64,000 bases of DNA from UBA1952 sp965200035 (GTDB lineage: Bacteria; Bacteroidota; Bacteroidia; Chitinophagales; Chitinophagaceae). The stretch's first letter is position 1, and every line of letters starts with the position of its first letter. The notes beneath the pieces were generated by a model that did no database searches, was not told the origin of the DNA, and worked only from the letters and a program-made list of their open reading frames with translations. The stretch is from NCBI GenBank assembly GCA_965200035.1, contig OZ241334.1:3472001-3536000 (forward strand), given 5' to 3'. Positions 9,454 through 19,112 of the stretch are shown here, one piece after another. The translations under genes and the position numbers were made by a program.

Positions 9454-12132
9454 TTAATCCGGCTCAAAGCCGAGCATAAAGGTAAATTTCGAAATGTCTT
9501 TAAACTTGGTGATGCCTGCAGCTTTATCAATCCGGTCGAAGCCAACACCATAGTCAAGACCCAGCAGACCGAACATGGGCAGAAACAGGCGTACACCCAG
9601 ACCCGCATCGCGGTTCAGCTTAAACGGATTGTAATCCTTGAAAGATCCCCACGCATTGGCTGCATCCACAAACGCAAGACCATAAATGGTAGAAGTAGGG
9701 CTGAGTGAGAATGGATAACGGACTTCAGCAGAATATTTGTTGAAGATGGTAGCCTGCTCCTGATATACTTCGTAGCCACGCTGCGAGATGATATCTCGGC
9801 CCACAAAATAAGAAGATTGGGACAGACCATCGCCGCCAAGCTGGAAGCGCTCAAACGGTGAGAAACCAAGCGACTTGTTATAGTAGCCCATGAAACCCAT
9901 TTTGGTAGAAAGCTTGAATACAAGGTTACCGCTGATGCGCTGATACCAGTCTGCTGTAAAGCGGTATTTATGGTATTCAATCAGCTTGTACTTATCTGCA
10001 GAAGGTGTGGATTCATTAAATGTCTGCCCGGAAATACCACTCCATGGAGGGGTAAGCTGCAGGCTGAGTGAGATATTGGAACCACTGCGTGGATAAAGCG
10101 GCTGATCTACTGAATAGCGTGCCAATACGAGCTTCAGATAAAGGTTATTGCTCACCCCGTTATTGAAACCGCTGATCAGCGCATACTGTTTCAGGCGATA
10201 GTTTTGATAGTTGACGCCGTAGGTGAGTACAAAGTTATCATCCGGCCATTTCAGGCGCTTGCTGAGCGATACACCACCACCAATGGTACGGATATAAGAA
10301 GTATCTGCGAAAGCAATATCGCTGGAACCTGAATAACGGCTATACACAAAGCTCGTAGTCAGTGCAGTTGGCTTTTTGCCACCCAGCCAGGGCTCGGTAA
10401 AGGAAGTATTGAATGAGTTATACAACGGACCGCTCGACTGATAGTTTACCGAGAATTTCTGACCATCGCCTACAGGAAGCGGGTCCCAATACTTAGGCTT
10501 GAACAGGTTGCGGATAGAAAAGTTGTTGAACGTAATGCCGATGTTGCCATAGAACTTCACGCCACCGCCAAAGCCAGCAGAAAGCTGGAGCTGATCGCTA
10601 GATTTTTCAACTACCGTGTAATCAATATCTACCGTACCATTTTCCGGGTGTGGCTTAGGTTGCGGCACTACTTTTTCCGGATCAAAGAAGCCAAGATTGG
10701 AAATTTCACGCACCGAACGGATGAGGTCTGAACGGCGAAATTTATCGCCCGGAAGCGTGCGGAGCTCGCGGCGGATCACATGCTCATTGGTACGGTCATT
10801 ACCAAAAATATTGACCTGACCTATGGTAGCCTGGTTGCCTTCCGTAACGCGCATTTCATAATTGATCGTATCTCCGTTGATCGAAGTCTCTACCGGATCA
10901 ATATTGAAGAACAGATAGCCGTCATCCATATAAAGGCTGCTGATATCTTCACCGCCTTCAGGATTTAGCTGGCGGCCCATGCGCGTTTCCAGCAATCCCT
11001 GATTATAGACATCGCCCCGCTTGATGCCCAGGATTTTGCTCAGTTGCTCATTGCTGTATTTGGTATTTCCTTTCCAGGCTATGTCGCCGAAATAGTAACG
11101 GTTGCCCTCGCTCACCTTCATATCAATATTCAGGTTGCCATTCTTCACCGTATAGATCGTATCTGCAATAACGGCCGCATCGCGATAGCCAAGGCCATTA
11201 TATACGCTTACGATAGATTGCTTGTCATCCTCAAATTTCTGCTCGTTATACTTGGACGCTGCAAAAAGCTTGAAACGAAAGTACGGATCAAGGGCATCGA
11301 GCGTCTTGGTAGGGGAGAGGAAGCCGTAATTTTTTATATAGCGCCAGAAGCTGCGGTCGCTGTTTTCATAAACACTTTTGTCATTGTCCGGATGAAGGGT
11401 CAGGCGGGTCATTTCCTTGGTGCCTTTCAGGGCGCGCTTCAGGCGCGCTTCGGACACCTGCTCATTGCCGGCAATGTTAACCTGGTTGATGTGCGTTTTC
11501 TTACCCTTGTCAATATCAAAGGTCAGGATAACGGAATTGGCTTTAGAGGAATCCGGCCTTTCCCGGATGCGAACGGTTGTAGCGCCGAATCCCTTATCCG
11601 TAAAATATTTCTGGATGCGTACCACAGATTCTTTCTTCACCGCATCGGTAACTACACGGGTCTGTACCAGGTTCACCTTGTCTTTCAGCTCCTGTGCTTC
11701 CGCTTTCTTTACCCCGCGAAAGTTGTACCGGCTGATCCGCGGGCGCTCTTCCACCTGAATGTTCAGAAATATCTTATCACCCACAGTACGCGTGATCGTA
11801 ATATTGACATCCGCAAAAAGATCCTGCTTCCAGAGGTTGCGGATGGCTTTGGCAATCACATCATCATTCGGCAGGCGCACTTTGTTGCCAACGCTCAGGC
11901 CGGTCACTGCCAGCAAAAGGTCATCATCCAGATATTTGGCGCCGCTTACCGTGATGCCGCCGATCTCATATTCTTTGGGTTTTGCGGGCTCGGGTTGGCT
12001 GCTTTGCTGCTGGCTTTGCAACATTTTGCCCAATCCCTGCTGCTGGCCGCCACCGGTGCCGATCTGGGCATGAGCCGCTACAGCCGCAAATGTGCAGGCA
12101 AGCAATAAAGAAGTACGCGATAAGTGACGCAT
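9454..12132 (-). CDS. bamA: Outer-membrane assembly factor BamA
   Basis: An 892-aa Omp85-family protein. It has a signal peptide (cleavage after AAHA, about residue 22), a short Gln/Gly-rich linker (residues about 24-48), a series of POTRA domains to about residue 490 (for example EIGGITVSGAKYLDDDLLL and IGQVNIFGNDRTNEHVIRRE), and a C-terminal 16-strand barrel domain containing the GGDGLSQSSYFVGRD region and a final aromatic-rich strand. BamA inserts beta-barrel proteins into the outer membrane. The gene sits 8 bases after uppS and ahead of two ompH genes, so an envelope-biogenesis operon is likely. The C terminus (MLGFEPD) does not end in the Phe usual in proteobacterial barrels. Confidence 0.93.
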   Translation of the reverse strand: MRHLSRTSLLLACTFAAVAAHAQIGTGGGQQQGLGKMLQSQQQSSQPEPAKPKEYEIGGITVSGAKYLDDDLLLAVTGLSVGNKVRLPNDDVIAKAIRNLWKQDLFADVNITITRTVGDKIFLNIQVEERPRISRYNFRGVKKAEAQELKDKVNLVQTRVVTDAVKKESVVRIQKYFTDKGFGATTVRIRERPDSSKANSVILTFDIDKGKKTHINQVNIAGNEQVSEARLKRALKGTKEMTRLTLHPDNDKSVYENSDRSFWRYIKNYGFLSPTKTLDALDPYFRFKLFAASKYNEQKFEDDKQSIVSVYNGLGYRDAAVIADTIYTVKNGNLNIDMKVSEGNRYYFGDIAWKGNTKYSNEQLSKILGIKRGDVYNQGLLETRMGRQLNPEGGEDISSLYMDDGYLFFNIDPVETSINGDTINYEMRVTEGNQATIGQVNIFGNDRTNEHVIRRELRTLPGDKFRRSDLIRSVREISNLGFFDPEKVVPQPKPHPENGTVDIDYTVVEKSSDQLQLSAGFGGGVKFYGNIGITFNNFSIRNLFKPKYWDPLPVGDGQKFSVNYQSSGPLYNSFNTSFTEPWLGGKKPTALTTSFVYSRYSGSSDIAFADTSYIRTIGGGVSLSKRLKWPDDNFVLTYGVNYQNYRLKQYALISGFNNGVSNNLYLKLVLARYSVDQPLYPRSGSNISLSLQLTPPWSGISGQTFNESTPSADKYKLIEYHKYRFTADWYQRISGNLVFKLSTKMGFMGYYNKSLGFSPFERFQLGGDGLSQSSYFVGRDIISQRGYEVYQEQATIFNKYSAEVRYPFSLSPTSTIYGLAFVDAANAWGSFKDYNPFKLNRDAGLGVRLFLPMFGLLGLDYGVGFDRIDKAAGITKFKDISKFTFMLGFEPD

Positions 12133-12140
12133 GCTGGGGA

Positions 12141-12893
12141 TCAGTTCGTGGAATTTTGAAGTTGTTCGCTGGTAAGGCCAAAACGGCGCTCCCGCTGCTG
12201 GTAGTCATAGATGGCTTCCAGCAGATTATCGCGCCGGAAAGCCGGCCAGTGTACCGGGGTAAAATAAAGCTCAGCATAAGCGAGCTGGTAAAGTAAAAAG
12301 TTGGATATGCGGTGCTCGCCGCTGGTACGGATCATCAGCTCAGGGTCCGGGAAAGGCGCGGTATTCAGGTATTGCCCGAATGTCTGGTCATTGATTTCTT
12401 CAGCCTTCAATTCGCCCGCGGCAATTGAAATGGCTATTTTCTTTGCTGCTGCGGTGATCTCCTGTCGTGAGCTGTAGCTGAGCGCAAGAATCAGGTTGAG
12501 GCTGGTATTGTCCGCAGTCATGTCCATAGCTTCCTGCATCTCTTTCTGGCATACGGCAGGCAGGCTTTCAAAATCCCCGATCACGTGCAGCCTTACTCCA
12601 TTCTTATGTAATTCATCGGCTTCTCTGCGGATCGTATTCACCAGCAACTCCATCAGCGCAGCAACTTCTTCTTTCGGACGGTTCCAGTTTTCTGTTGAAA
12701 ATGCATATAATGTGAGATACTTTACACCAATCTCGGCAGAAGCATTCACAATATTGCGCACGCTGAGCACTCCTTCGTGGTGACCATAGACTCTGTCCTG
12801 GCCACGCTCTTTTGCCCAGCGGCCATTACCATCCATGATAATAGCGATATGCTGTGGCACACGTGTCTTGTCAATTAAAGGAAAGAAATCCAT
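12141..12893 (-). CDS. uppS: Isoprenyl transferase (undecaprenyl diphosphate synthase)
   Basis: A 250-aa cis-prenyltransferase that builds the C55 lipid carrier for cell-wall and polysaccharide synthesis from isopentenyl diphosphate. The catalytic region is intact: AIIMDGNGRWAKERG near residues 17-31 (catalytic Asp in MDGNGRW), SFSTENW-like FSTENWNRP near residue 70, and the C-terminal RTSGEHRISNFLLYQ with TPVHWPAF. Length is normal. It is the first gene of the set leading into bamA (8 bases apart). About 200 bases separate it from the hpt stop upstream; its promoter should lie there, but I found no clear consensus. Confidence 0.95.
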   Translation of the reverse strand: MDFFPLIDKTRVPQHIAIIMDGNGRWAKERGQDRVYGHHEGVLSVRNIVNASAEIGVKYLTLYAFSTENWNRPKEEVAALMELLVNTIRREADELHKNGVRLHVIGDFESLPAVCQKEMQEAMDMTADNTSLNLILALSYSSRQEITAAAKKIAISIAAGELKAEEINDQTFGQYLNTAPFPDPELMIRTSGEHRISNFLLYQLAYAELYFTPVHWPAFRRDNLLEAIYDYQQRERRFGLTSEQLQNSTN

Positions 12894-13095
12894 CTTTTTA
12901 AGGAAAACCGGATGCAGTGCGTTTTTTAAGAAAGTCTGCGAAGGTACAAAAATAGGAGCAAGCCCTGTCGCTACAACAGTTGCATTGTTAGTTTAACGCA
13001 GGTTTAACTGTGATTTATAGGGCTATAGACAAAGGTGAAAACCAATGATTGTGAAGCTGTAAGGCCTTCAGGACGCCATTTTCTGCTAATTCGGG

Positions 13096-13632
13096 TTAAT
13101 CTTTTACCAGTGTATAAAGTTCAGGCAGATTGCGCCCCAGTCCATCATAATCAAGGCCATAGCCCAGCACGAAATTATTGGGAATCTCAAAGCCGATATA
13201 ATCCGCTTTTACATCATGCTGTAATGCTTCCGGTTTAGAGAGGAAAGTGGCGATTTTCAGGGATGCCGGATTTCGCTCGCGTACGTCCGGCAAAAATGAG
13301 TGCAATGTTTTGCCGGTATCAATAATGTCTTCGAGAATAATCACATGCCGGTCGCTGAGCTTTTCTTCCATACCAATAGCGGTTACCACATTGCCGGTAG
13401 AAGTCGTGCCTTTGTAAGAAGCCAGCTTGATGAAGGATATCTCAGCTTCAATAGTCAGTGCGCGGAAGAGATCGGCCGCAAATATGAATGAGCCATTGAG
13501 CACAGCAATGATGAGGAGCTTTTTGCCGGCATAGTCTTCGTTGATTTGCGCACCGAGCTCGGCAATGCGTTGTGCAATGCGCTCTGCGCTGATGTAGGGT
13601 TCAAAGGTTTTGTCTAAGACTTGTACGGTCAT
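13096..13632 (-). CDS. hpt: Hypoxanthine phosphoribosyltransferase
   Basis: A 178-aa purine salvage enzyme that transfers phosphoribose from PRPP to hypoxanthine or guanine. The PRPP-binding motif is clear: VIILEDIIDTGKTL near residues 94-107. Other conserved parts are the GSFIFAADL segment (loop I) and KADYIGFEIPNNFVLGYGLDY (the segment that binds the purine base and ends with the Asp/Tyr stretch). Length is normal for the family. It is 50 bases downstream of the glucosaminidase gene, on the same strand, so it may be read from the same transcript. Confidence 0.93.
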   Translation of the reverse strand: MTVQVLDKTFEPYISAERIAQRIAELGAQINEDYAGKKLLIIAVLNGSFIFAADLFRALTIEAEISFIKLASYKGTTSTGNVVTAIGMEEKLSDRHVIILEDIIDTGKTLHSFLPDVRERNPASLKIATFLSKPEALQHDVKADYIGFEIPNNFVLGYGLDYDGLGRNLPELYTLVKD

Positions 13633-13682
13633 ATCGTGTGTGATCTTATTGCTTCTGTTGCAGGTGAATGTGATGATATGGT

Positions 13683-15512
13683 CTATTTAACCCTGAGTTT
13701 CTGACCTACTTTAATGGCTTCGAAGTTCAGGTTGTTGAGCTGCATTAACTGCTTCATCGTGAGATTGTTTTCTTTAGCAATGCCATAAGCGGTCTCACCA
13801 GTCTTTACAAAATGATAAACGGGTGTGTTGTTGTCGCCGGAAGCAGCTTGTGGCGCGGCAGCGGGCAGCGCTGTTACTGTTGTGGCAGCGGGCCTGGGCT
13901 GCGGTAGTGGTTGATTGGTAGCGACAGGCTTTGCAGGTGTTGCATACACAGCTTTATCCAGCCGTGCTTTAAGTCTTGAGAAGTCGTCTTGTGGCTCTTC
14001 TTTTGTTGTTGTTGATGTGCTATTTTCTGTAGCAGCAGGTGTAGTAGTCGCATTGTAGCGCGGGGAATATTTCGGTGCTTCTTCGCCTATGGCCATTTCA
14101 TCGGCTATAGTATAAGTCTTTTGCTTGGGTGGGGCAGGCGGTGGCGGAGTTCTTTTAGGCTCCTGATGAACTACAACTGATGTTGGTTTAGTGACCGGCA
14201 TAGGTACCTCTTCTGTTGGTATCTGCGCCGCATCGCGTTTTGCCGCCGGAGGATCATTGTTTACCATTACAGGTTGTGGCGTAGCCGTTATTGCTTTCGG
14301 CGCGGATTCTGCTATTGCTTTAGGGGCGGTATCCTCTTCTTCTTCTTCCTTCACAACTGCCGGATGTCCGGTATCGATCATCTCAGATTCACGGGCCGGC
14401 GCCTGGCGTGATGCGATATTGGTGCGCTCGCTACGAATACGTAAGGCTGGCTTAGTATTAGTTGGTGTCTGAAGATTTAGCACAACATCTGTAGCAGGCT
14501 CATCACCTTCCAGCATGCCATTGAGATTGCGAAGCTGCTTTAATTGTACGCCTTCTGCCTGCGCAACCTGTTGCATGGTTTCGCCCTGCTTCACCGTATG
14601 CTGTCTGCGCAATCCAAGGCCACGCTTTTTTTCGGTGTATATAAACATATCTGCTTCGAGCGGAGCATCCGGAAGATCATTCAGCTCAAGCAACTTGGCA
14701 TAGCGCATATTGTACTTGATGGCCGACTCGAGCAGCACATCGCCTTTATGAGCATAAAATCCTTTCAGATTATTGCGCAACGCAGCCTGACCATAGACAG
14801 GAGTTGGCTCTGTGTACTCTTCTACCGCAGGCGCTATAACAGGAGCAGCTACAACTTCAGATGGTTGAGTTGGAATAGGTTTTTCTTCCTGCTGTACTGG
14901 TATATCACGCTCTTTACGCCGGTCTTCATAACGAATGTTGGTCGGTACTTTTTCCGTGACCTGTCCCAGCCTTTCGCCCTGCGGCTGTGGCGCTTTCATG
15001 GCGGCATAAGTGTAATCCTGCAGCTGAAAATCCTCGACAATGTTTATCAGTTTCTGCGCATACCGCGGGTTAGTGGCATAGCCTGCTGCTTTCAGCTCTC
15101 TGGCCCATGCTGCGTAGTCCGTTACATCCTGCTCAAAGCAATGTCCATAGCGCGGCGTCTGGCGGAGATAATCGCTGTGGTCGCGGTAAGAATCATAAGC
15201 TTTCGCATATTTGCGGAAGCATTCATCGGGCGCATCATCGGTATGAGTGAATGTTTCGCCGGTCCAGTTCTTCTTGCATTTGATGCCAAAGTGGTTGTTG
15301 GCTTCTGTTGCCAGCTCACTGGTTCCTGCCTGCGTTTCATGAATGCCCTGCGCCAGGGTGATGGCTGCCGGCACACCGGTACGCTGCTGCTCCTCGATTG
15401 CCCAGTCTTTATACTGCCTGATGTACGCCCGCGCCTGTTCATTGTAAGCGCCTGTTTGCGCGTGTAACGTCAGTGTGGCAATGGTCAATAATATACTTAG
15501 AAATTTTTTCAT
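13683..15512 (-). CDS. Secreted glucosaminidase (GH73-type) with LysM repeats
   Basis: A 609-aa exported peptidoglycan hydrolase. I chose the ATG at 15512 (MKKFLSILLTIATLTLHAQ) because it places the signal peptide at the very N terminus; a start 7 codons upstream is possible. Residues about 20-165 form an endo-beta-N-acetylglucosaminidase domain: AITLAQGIHETQAGTSELA, NNHFGIKCK, the FRKYAKAYDSYRDHSDYL region and YATNPRYAQKLINIV. Two LysM modules follow: one after QHTVKQGETMQQVAQ (about residue 310) and one at the extreme C terminus (FVKTGETAYGIAKENN). Between them is a long Pro/Thr/Ala-rich, low-complexity linker. LysM modules bind peptidoglycan and position the catalytic domain for daughter-cell separation or wall turnover. 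Confidence 0.9.
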   Translation of the reverse strand: MKKFLSILLTIATLTLHAQTGAYNEQARAYIRQYKDWAIEEQQRTGVPAAITLAQGIHETQAGTSELATEANNHFGIKCKKNWTGETFTHTDDAPDECFRKYAKAYDSYRDHSDYLRQTPRYGHCFEQDVTDYAAWARELKAAGYATNPRYAQKLINIVEDFQLQDYTYAAMKAPQPQGERLGQVTEKVPTNIRYEDRRKERDIPVQQEEKPIPTQPSEVVAAPVIAPAVEEYTEPTPVYGQAALRNNLKGFYAHKGDVLLESAIKYNMRYAKLLELNDLPDAPLEADMFIYTEKKRGLGLRRQHTVKQGETMQQVAQAEGVQLKQLRNLNGMLEGDEPATDVVLNLQTPTNTKPALRIRSERTNIASRQAPARESEMIDTGHPAVVKEEEEEDTAPKAIAESAPKAITATPQPVMVNNDPPAAKRDAAQIPTEEVPMPVTKPTSVVVHQEPKRTPPPPAPPKQKTYTIADEMAIGEEAPKYSPRYNATTTPAATENSTSTTTKEEPQDDFSRLKARLDKAVYATPAKPVATNQPLPQPRPAATTVTALPAAAPQAASGDNNTPVYHFVKTGETAYGIAKENNLTMKQLMQLNNLNFEAIKVGQKLRVK

Positions 15513-15555
15513 GGGGGTCGTTCTTCTGCTCACTTAAACTAAAAACTACGGTCAC

Positions 15556-15939
15556 TTACTGATATGTTTCCGGCTTCAGCACAATGCGCATGAGGTAAGC
15601 GCCATTCTTGTCCTTATACTGATACGACATCGTAACCTTATTGTCCCGCATGTACTTCAGGTCCGGCATTGTTTTCATGCCCTGTATCATACCCGGCATA
15701 ATCGCACCTTTGAGCTTTACGGTATCGATGTCTGTCCGCGCATAATTGACGAGTGTATAATTGTACTGTAATATCTTACCGGGCAGCGCCATCAGATTAT
15801 CGAGCCTTGTTTCCTTGTCCACCATTATCGGGCAGGTCTTGTTCAGCTCATTGGCTGTAGCGGTCAGTTTGGCGTCAATCACTTTATCGCAGGATGCGAA
15901 TGTGGTAAGCAGGATGATACCGGCAATGTATTTTTTCAT
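15556..15939 (-). CDS. Small lipoprotein, function unknown
   Basis: A 127-aa predicted lipoprotein with a short hydrophobic signal and the lipobox TFASC (Cys about residue 17). The mature part has a segment KTCPIMVDKETRLDNLMALPG, a pattern seen in small Bacteroidota proteins of unknown function. I do not recognise a named family. It lies between the O-methyltransferase and the glucosaminidase on the same strand, 10 bases after the former's stop, so it is probably co-transcribed with it. Confidence 0.65.
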   Translation of the reverse strand: MKKYIAGIILLTTFASCDKVIDAKLTATANELNKTCPIMVDKETRLDNLMALPGKILQYNYTLVNYARTDIDTVKLKGAIMPGMIQGMKTMPDLKYMRDNKVTMSYQYKDKNGAYLMRIVLKPETYQ

Positions 15940-15949
15940 AAAATGCTAT

Positions 15950-16597
15950 TTATAGTTTTTGCATAATCAGAATACCATCCCGCACAGGCAGCAGCAGCTG
16001 CGCTACGCGCGGATCGGCTTTTATTTTTTCATTGAAGGCGTGCATGGCTTTTGCATTTTTGCTTTGCTCTTCAGCCGGCAAAATTACATCTCCATTGTAT
16101 AAAACATTATCGGCTATAATCCAGCCACCGGTGCGCACTTTATCGATCACCAGATCAAAATAATTCCCGTAGCCAACCTTGTCTGCATCAATGAAAACGA
16201 GGTCAAAGGTTTCTTGCAACGATGGAATAATATCTGCTCCTTTACCAATATGCTGTGTGATTTTGCCCACCACACCTGCTTCGTCCCAGTATTTGCGGCA
16301 CATATCAGACAGCTCTTCATTGATATCTATGGTATGCAGCATCCCGCCTTCCTGCAATCCCTGTGCCAGGCAGATCGCCGAATAGCCGGTGAAAGTGCCG
16401 ATCTCCAAAATATTTTTTGGCATCAGCATCCTGCTGATCATGCTCAGCACTGCGCCCTGCAGATGACCGCTCAACATGATGGGATGCTCCACTTTTACAT
16501 AAGTCTCGCGGTTCAGGCGGGCAAGCGCAGGACTTTCAGATGTGGTCATCCGTTCTGCATATTGCTCCAGCGCTGCTGATAATAATTGCGTCGTCAT
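15950..16597 (-). CDS. O-methyltransferase (class I SAM-dependent)
   Basis: A 215-aa enzyme of the catechol/caffeoyl-CoA O-methyltransferase type. Glycine-rich motif I is ILEIGTFTGYSAICLAQGL (residues about 62-80); an acidic residue binding the ribose is in LHTIDINEE; the metal-binding motif is VFIDADKVGYGNYFD (residues about 133-147), and WIIADNVLYNGDV follows. It should transfer a methyl group from SAM to a hydroxyl group in a Mg2+-dependent manner; the substrate cannot be told from sequence. The 15-base sequence ATTCAGAATGCAAAA, also found upstream of folE, lies just upstream of its start. Confidence 0.88.
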   Translation of the reverse strand: MTTQLLSAALEQYAERMTTSESPALARLNRETYVKVEHPIMLSGHLQGAVLSMISRMLMPKNILEIGTFTGYSAICLAQGLQEGGMLHTIDINEELSDMCRKYWDEAGVVGKITQHIGKGADIIPSLQETFDLVFIDADKVGYGNYFDLVIDKVRTGGWIIADNVLYNGDVILPAEEQSKNAKAMHAFNEKIKADPRVAQLLLPVRDGILIMQKL

Positions 16598-16610
16598 TGT
16601 TTAATTCAAA

Positions 16611-16625
16611 ATTCAGAATGCAAAA
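16611..16625. repeat. Copy of an intergenic ATTCAGAATGCAAAA repeat
   Basis: This 15-base sequence recurs exactly at 25246-25260 and, inverted and partial (TTTTGCATTC), at 25318-25327 and 25332-25341. All copies are in intergenic DNA. Confidence 0.5.
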
Positions 16626-16661
16626 CCTTTTCACTTAACACCCCGACTTAACATTCAATAC

Positions 16662-17360
16662 TTAAAAGTTTGGTTGCAGCTTGTTGTGCGTGTAAAACTC
16701 GCTGAAATAAGCTACTACCTCGTCTGCCGTATCAAAAATGCGGATCATCTCCAGGTCGCCGGGACTGATGTTTCCTTCTGTTTCCAGCATTACCTCGCGC
16801 ATCCAGTTGAATAGTCCGGTCCAGTAGGCTGTGCCTACACATACCATCGGTGTGGCGGTAAATTTCCTGGTCTGAATGAGCGTTGCTACTTCAAAAAATT
16901 CATCCATCGTGCCCCATCCGCCCGGCATCATAATAAAGCCCTGCGAGTATTTGGTGAACATTACTTTTCGGATGAAAAAATAGTCGAAATTCAGATTGTT
17001 GACGCGCTCGATGAATGGATTGGAATGCTGCTCAAACGGCAGCTCGATGTTCAAGCCTACGGAACGTCCGCCGGCCATATTGGCGCCCTTATTGCCCGCT
17101 TCCATAATGCCCGGGCCACCGCCGGTAATGATGCCAAACCCTTCTTCCGCCATGCGCCGGGCGATTTCCACAGTCAACTCATAATACTTGTGGCCGGGCT
17201 GCGTGCGCGCCGAGCCGAATATGGATACACATGGACCAACTTTGGCGAGGGTTTCAAAGCCCTGCACAAATTCAGCCATGATCTTAAATATCTGCCAACT
17301 GCTGTGGGCACGGGTTTCGGTCCAGTCGCGCAGCCTTATTTTGGTTAATTGTTCTCTCAT
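16662..17360 (-). CDS. LOG family (TIGR00730-type) Rossmann-fold protein
   Basis: A 232-aa protein carrying both LOG-family signatures: GGGPGIMEAGNKGA (residues about 79-92) and PGGWGTMDEFFE (residues about 144-155), the latter being the PGGxGTxxE nucleotide-binding motif. An NIELPFEQHSNPF segment lies between them. Relatives hydrolyse cytokinin ribotides or AMP to the free base and ribose 5-phosphate, and many are annotated as 'lysine decarboxylase-like' for historical reasons. Whether this one acts on AMP or a modified nucleotide cannot be told. The 113 bases upstream contain several imperfect copies of CATGAAACATGAA-type sequence in both orientations. Confidence 0.88.
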   Translation of the reverse strand: MREQLTKIRLRDWTETRAHSSWQIFKIMAEFVQGFETLAKVGPCVSIFGSARTQPGHKYYELTVEIARRMAEEGFGIITGGGPGIMEAGNKGANMAGGRSVGLNIELPFEQHSNPFIERVNNLNFDYFFIRKVMFTKYSQGFIMMPGGWGTMDEFFEVATLIQTRKFTATPMVCVGTAYWTGLFNWMREVMLETEGNISPGDLEMIRIFDTADEVVAYFSEFYTHNKLQPNF

Positions 17361-17473
17361 TTAAAATGGTTCATGCTTTATGCTTCATGTTTCATTTTTG
17401 AGCATGAACGCAACATGAAATTTGAGGTTGACAAGCCTGCGATTGTATATACAGCGCGGTGATGAAACATGAA

Positions 17474-19027
17474 TCATGAAACAGGATACATGCGTTTACG
17501 TGAGCACAAAAATAGCAGCAAAAATGTAAGCCCTGCGTTAATGATAAGCAGCTCCGTACCAATTACATAACCGCCAAGCCATTCTTTTTCATTGGTCTTG
17601 AGCATATAGCAGATTACCGGTGCGGCAATGCAGATCACTGGTACCATCATTTCATTCGTCGTTCTTTTGGTGAGAATGCCGAATGCAAACAGCGCCAGCA
17701 ATGGTCCGTAGGTATATCCGGCAATAACCAGCAGCGTCTGGATAAGCGAACCATTATCCGCTTTGCGGAAAAAGAATACACAGGCGAGGAATAAAACGGC
17801 AAACGCATTGTGCACAGCCAGACGTACATTTTTCTTTTTGCGTTCATTCCAGTCGGCGCGCTGCTTCATACCCAGAATGTCGATGCAGAAAGAAGAGGTA
17901 AGCGCGGTAAGCGCGCCGTCAGCACTGGGAAAAAGTGCCGAGATCAGACCGATGATGAAGCAGATAGTGATGAAGAAGGGTACATGATTGATAGCAAAAG
18001 TTGGAAAGAGATTATCACCGGTTGCATTGGCAGCTACGCCTCCCGAGTTCCAGATCAGGTGCCACATAGGCTTGCCATTTTCAATAACGCTTTCGTAGTG
18101 CGCGCCATTCTGTACGGCATACATATACACCAGTCCGCCGAGCATCAGAAAGAGAAATACGACACCAGCCTGCAGGAAATTGAGGACGATCATATTTTTT
18201 TGCGAGTCGCCAAGCGTGCGTACAGAAATATTTTTCTGCATCATTTCCTGATCAAGGCCAGTCATAGCAATAGTGATAAACGCGCCGCCAATCAGTTCTT
18301 TCAGGAAAAATTTTCCGCTCATCGGATCTGTGTTGATGAGTTTGGTGAGATTTTGCTGTGCCATGGAAGCCCAGGCAGCACCGGTATTCAGGTGTAATGA
18401 GCGCATTAAAAAGATGGTGCAGGTAATGAGCGCCAGCAGCATGAAGGTAGTTTGCAGCGTATCTGTCCATACAATCGTTTTTACTCCTCCGCGATAAGTG
18501 TAAAGCAGGATCAGGGCAAGAATAATAATGGCCGTCAGCTCGAAGGAGATGCCCATATCTCTAAGCACGAAAAGCTCCAGCACTTTAATTACCAAATAAA
18601 GCCTGAGCGTAGCTCCCAGTGTGCGGGAAAGAATGAAGAAAAGCGCGCCGGTCTTGTAGCTTGCAATGCCCAGCCGCTGCTCCAGATAAGTATAAATCGA
18701 AGTCAGATTGAGCCTGTAGTATAAAGGCAGCAGTATATAGGCGACTACAAAATACCCAAGCCAGTAGCCGATTACTACCTGAAAATAGCCAAATCCACCA
18801 AACGGCTTTCCGTCAGCTCCCTGCAGTCCAACGGTTCCTGGTACGGAAATGAACGTCATGCCGCTCAGGGATGTTCCGACCATCCCAAACGCCACCAGCC
18901 ACCACTTGCTGTTGCGGTTGCCGATGAAAAAAGATTCGTTATTGGAATGGCGGGAAGTATAAAATGCGATACCCAGCAACAATGCGAAATAAGCAAGGAT
19001 GATGGCCAGCAGGATATGTGAATTCAT
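17474..19027 (-). CDS. Sodium:solute symporter (SSS family)
   Basis: A 517-aa protein with about 13 predicted membrane helices, normal for the family. The first helix (ILLAIILAYFALLLGIAFYT) is followed by NESFFIGNRNSKWW, and the first core region reads GTSLSGMTFISVPGTVG, as in SSS transporters. TGLDQEMMQKNISV near residue 265 and SADGALTALTSSFCIDI near residue 365 are further family landmarks, the latter near the expected second sodium site. It should move a small organic solute together with Na+ into the cell; the solute cannot be named from sequence. It stands alone; the next gene on the strand lies 113 bases away. Confidence 0.9.
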   Translation of the reverse strand: MNSHILLAIILAYFALLLGIAFYTSRHSNNESFFIGNRNSKWWLVAFGMVGTSLSGMTFISVPGTVGLQGADGKPFGGFGYFQVVIGYWLGYFVVAYILLPLYYRLNLTSIYTYLEQRLGIASYKTGALFFILSRTLGATLRLYLVIKVLELFVLRDMGISFELTAIIILALILLYTYRGGVKTIVWTDTLQTTFMLLALITCTIFLMRSLHLNTGAAWASMAQQNLTKLINTDPMSGKFFLKELIGGAFITIAMTGLDQEMMQKNISVRTLGDSQKNMIVLNFLQAGVVFLFLMLGGLVYMYAVQNGAHYESVIENGKPMWHLIWNSGGVAANATGDNLFPTFAINHVPFFITICFIIGLISALFPSADGALTALTSSFCIDILGMKQRADWNERKKKNVRLAVHNAFAVLFLACVFFFRKADNGSLIQTLLVIAGYTYGPLLALFAFGILTKRTTNEMMVPVICIAAPVICYMLKTNEKEWLGGYVIGTELLIINAGLTFLLLFLCSRKRMYPVS

Positions 19028-19055
19028 GCGTGAAAGTAAACCGTGTATCTGTAAA

Positions 19056-19087
19056 ATAAAAAAGACCTCACAACTACAGTAAGGTCT
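19056..19087 (-). terminator. Terminator after the 211-aa outer-membrane protein
   Basis: AGACCT (19063-19068) pairs with AGGTCT (19082-19087). Read on the minus strand the hairpin is followed by TTTTTTATTTTA, a good intrinsic terminator for the gene at 19113-19748. Confidence 0.7.
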
Positions 19088-19112
19088 GTTTTGAAATAAT
19101 TAAAGGGAAGAA

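Noticed and set aside
11044..12108. 354-aa plus-strand ORF
   Set aside because: It lies wholly opposite bamA; composition and sequence are those of the shadow frame, with no recognisable domain.
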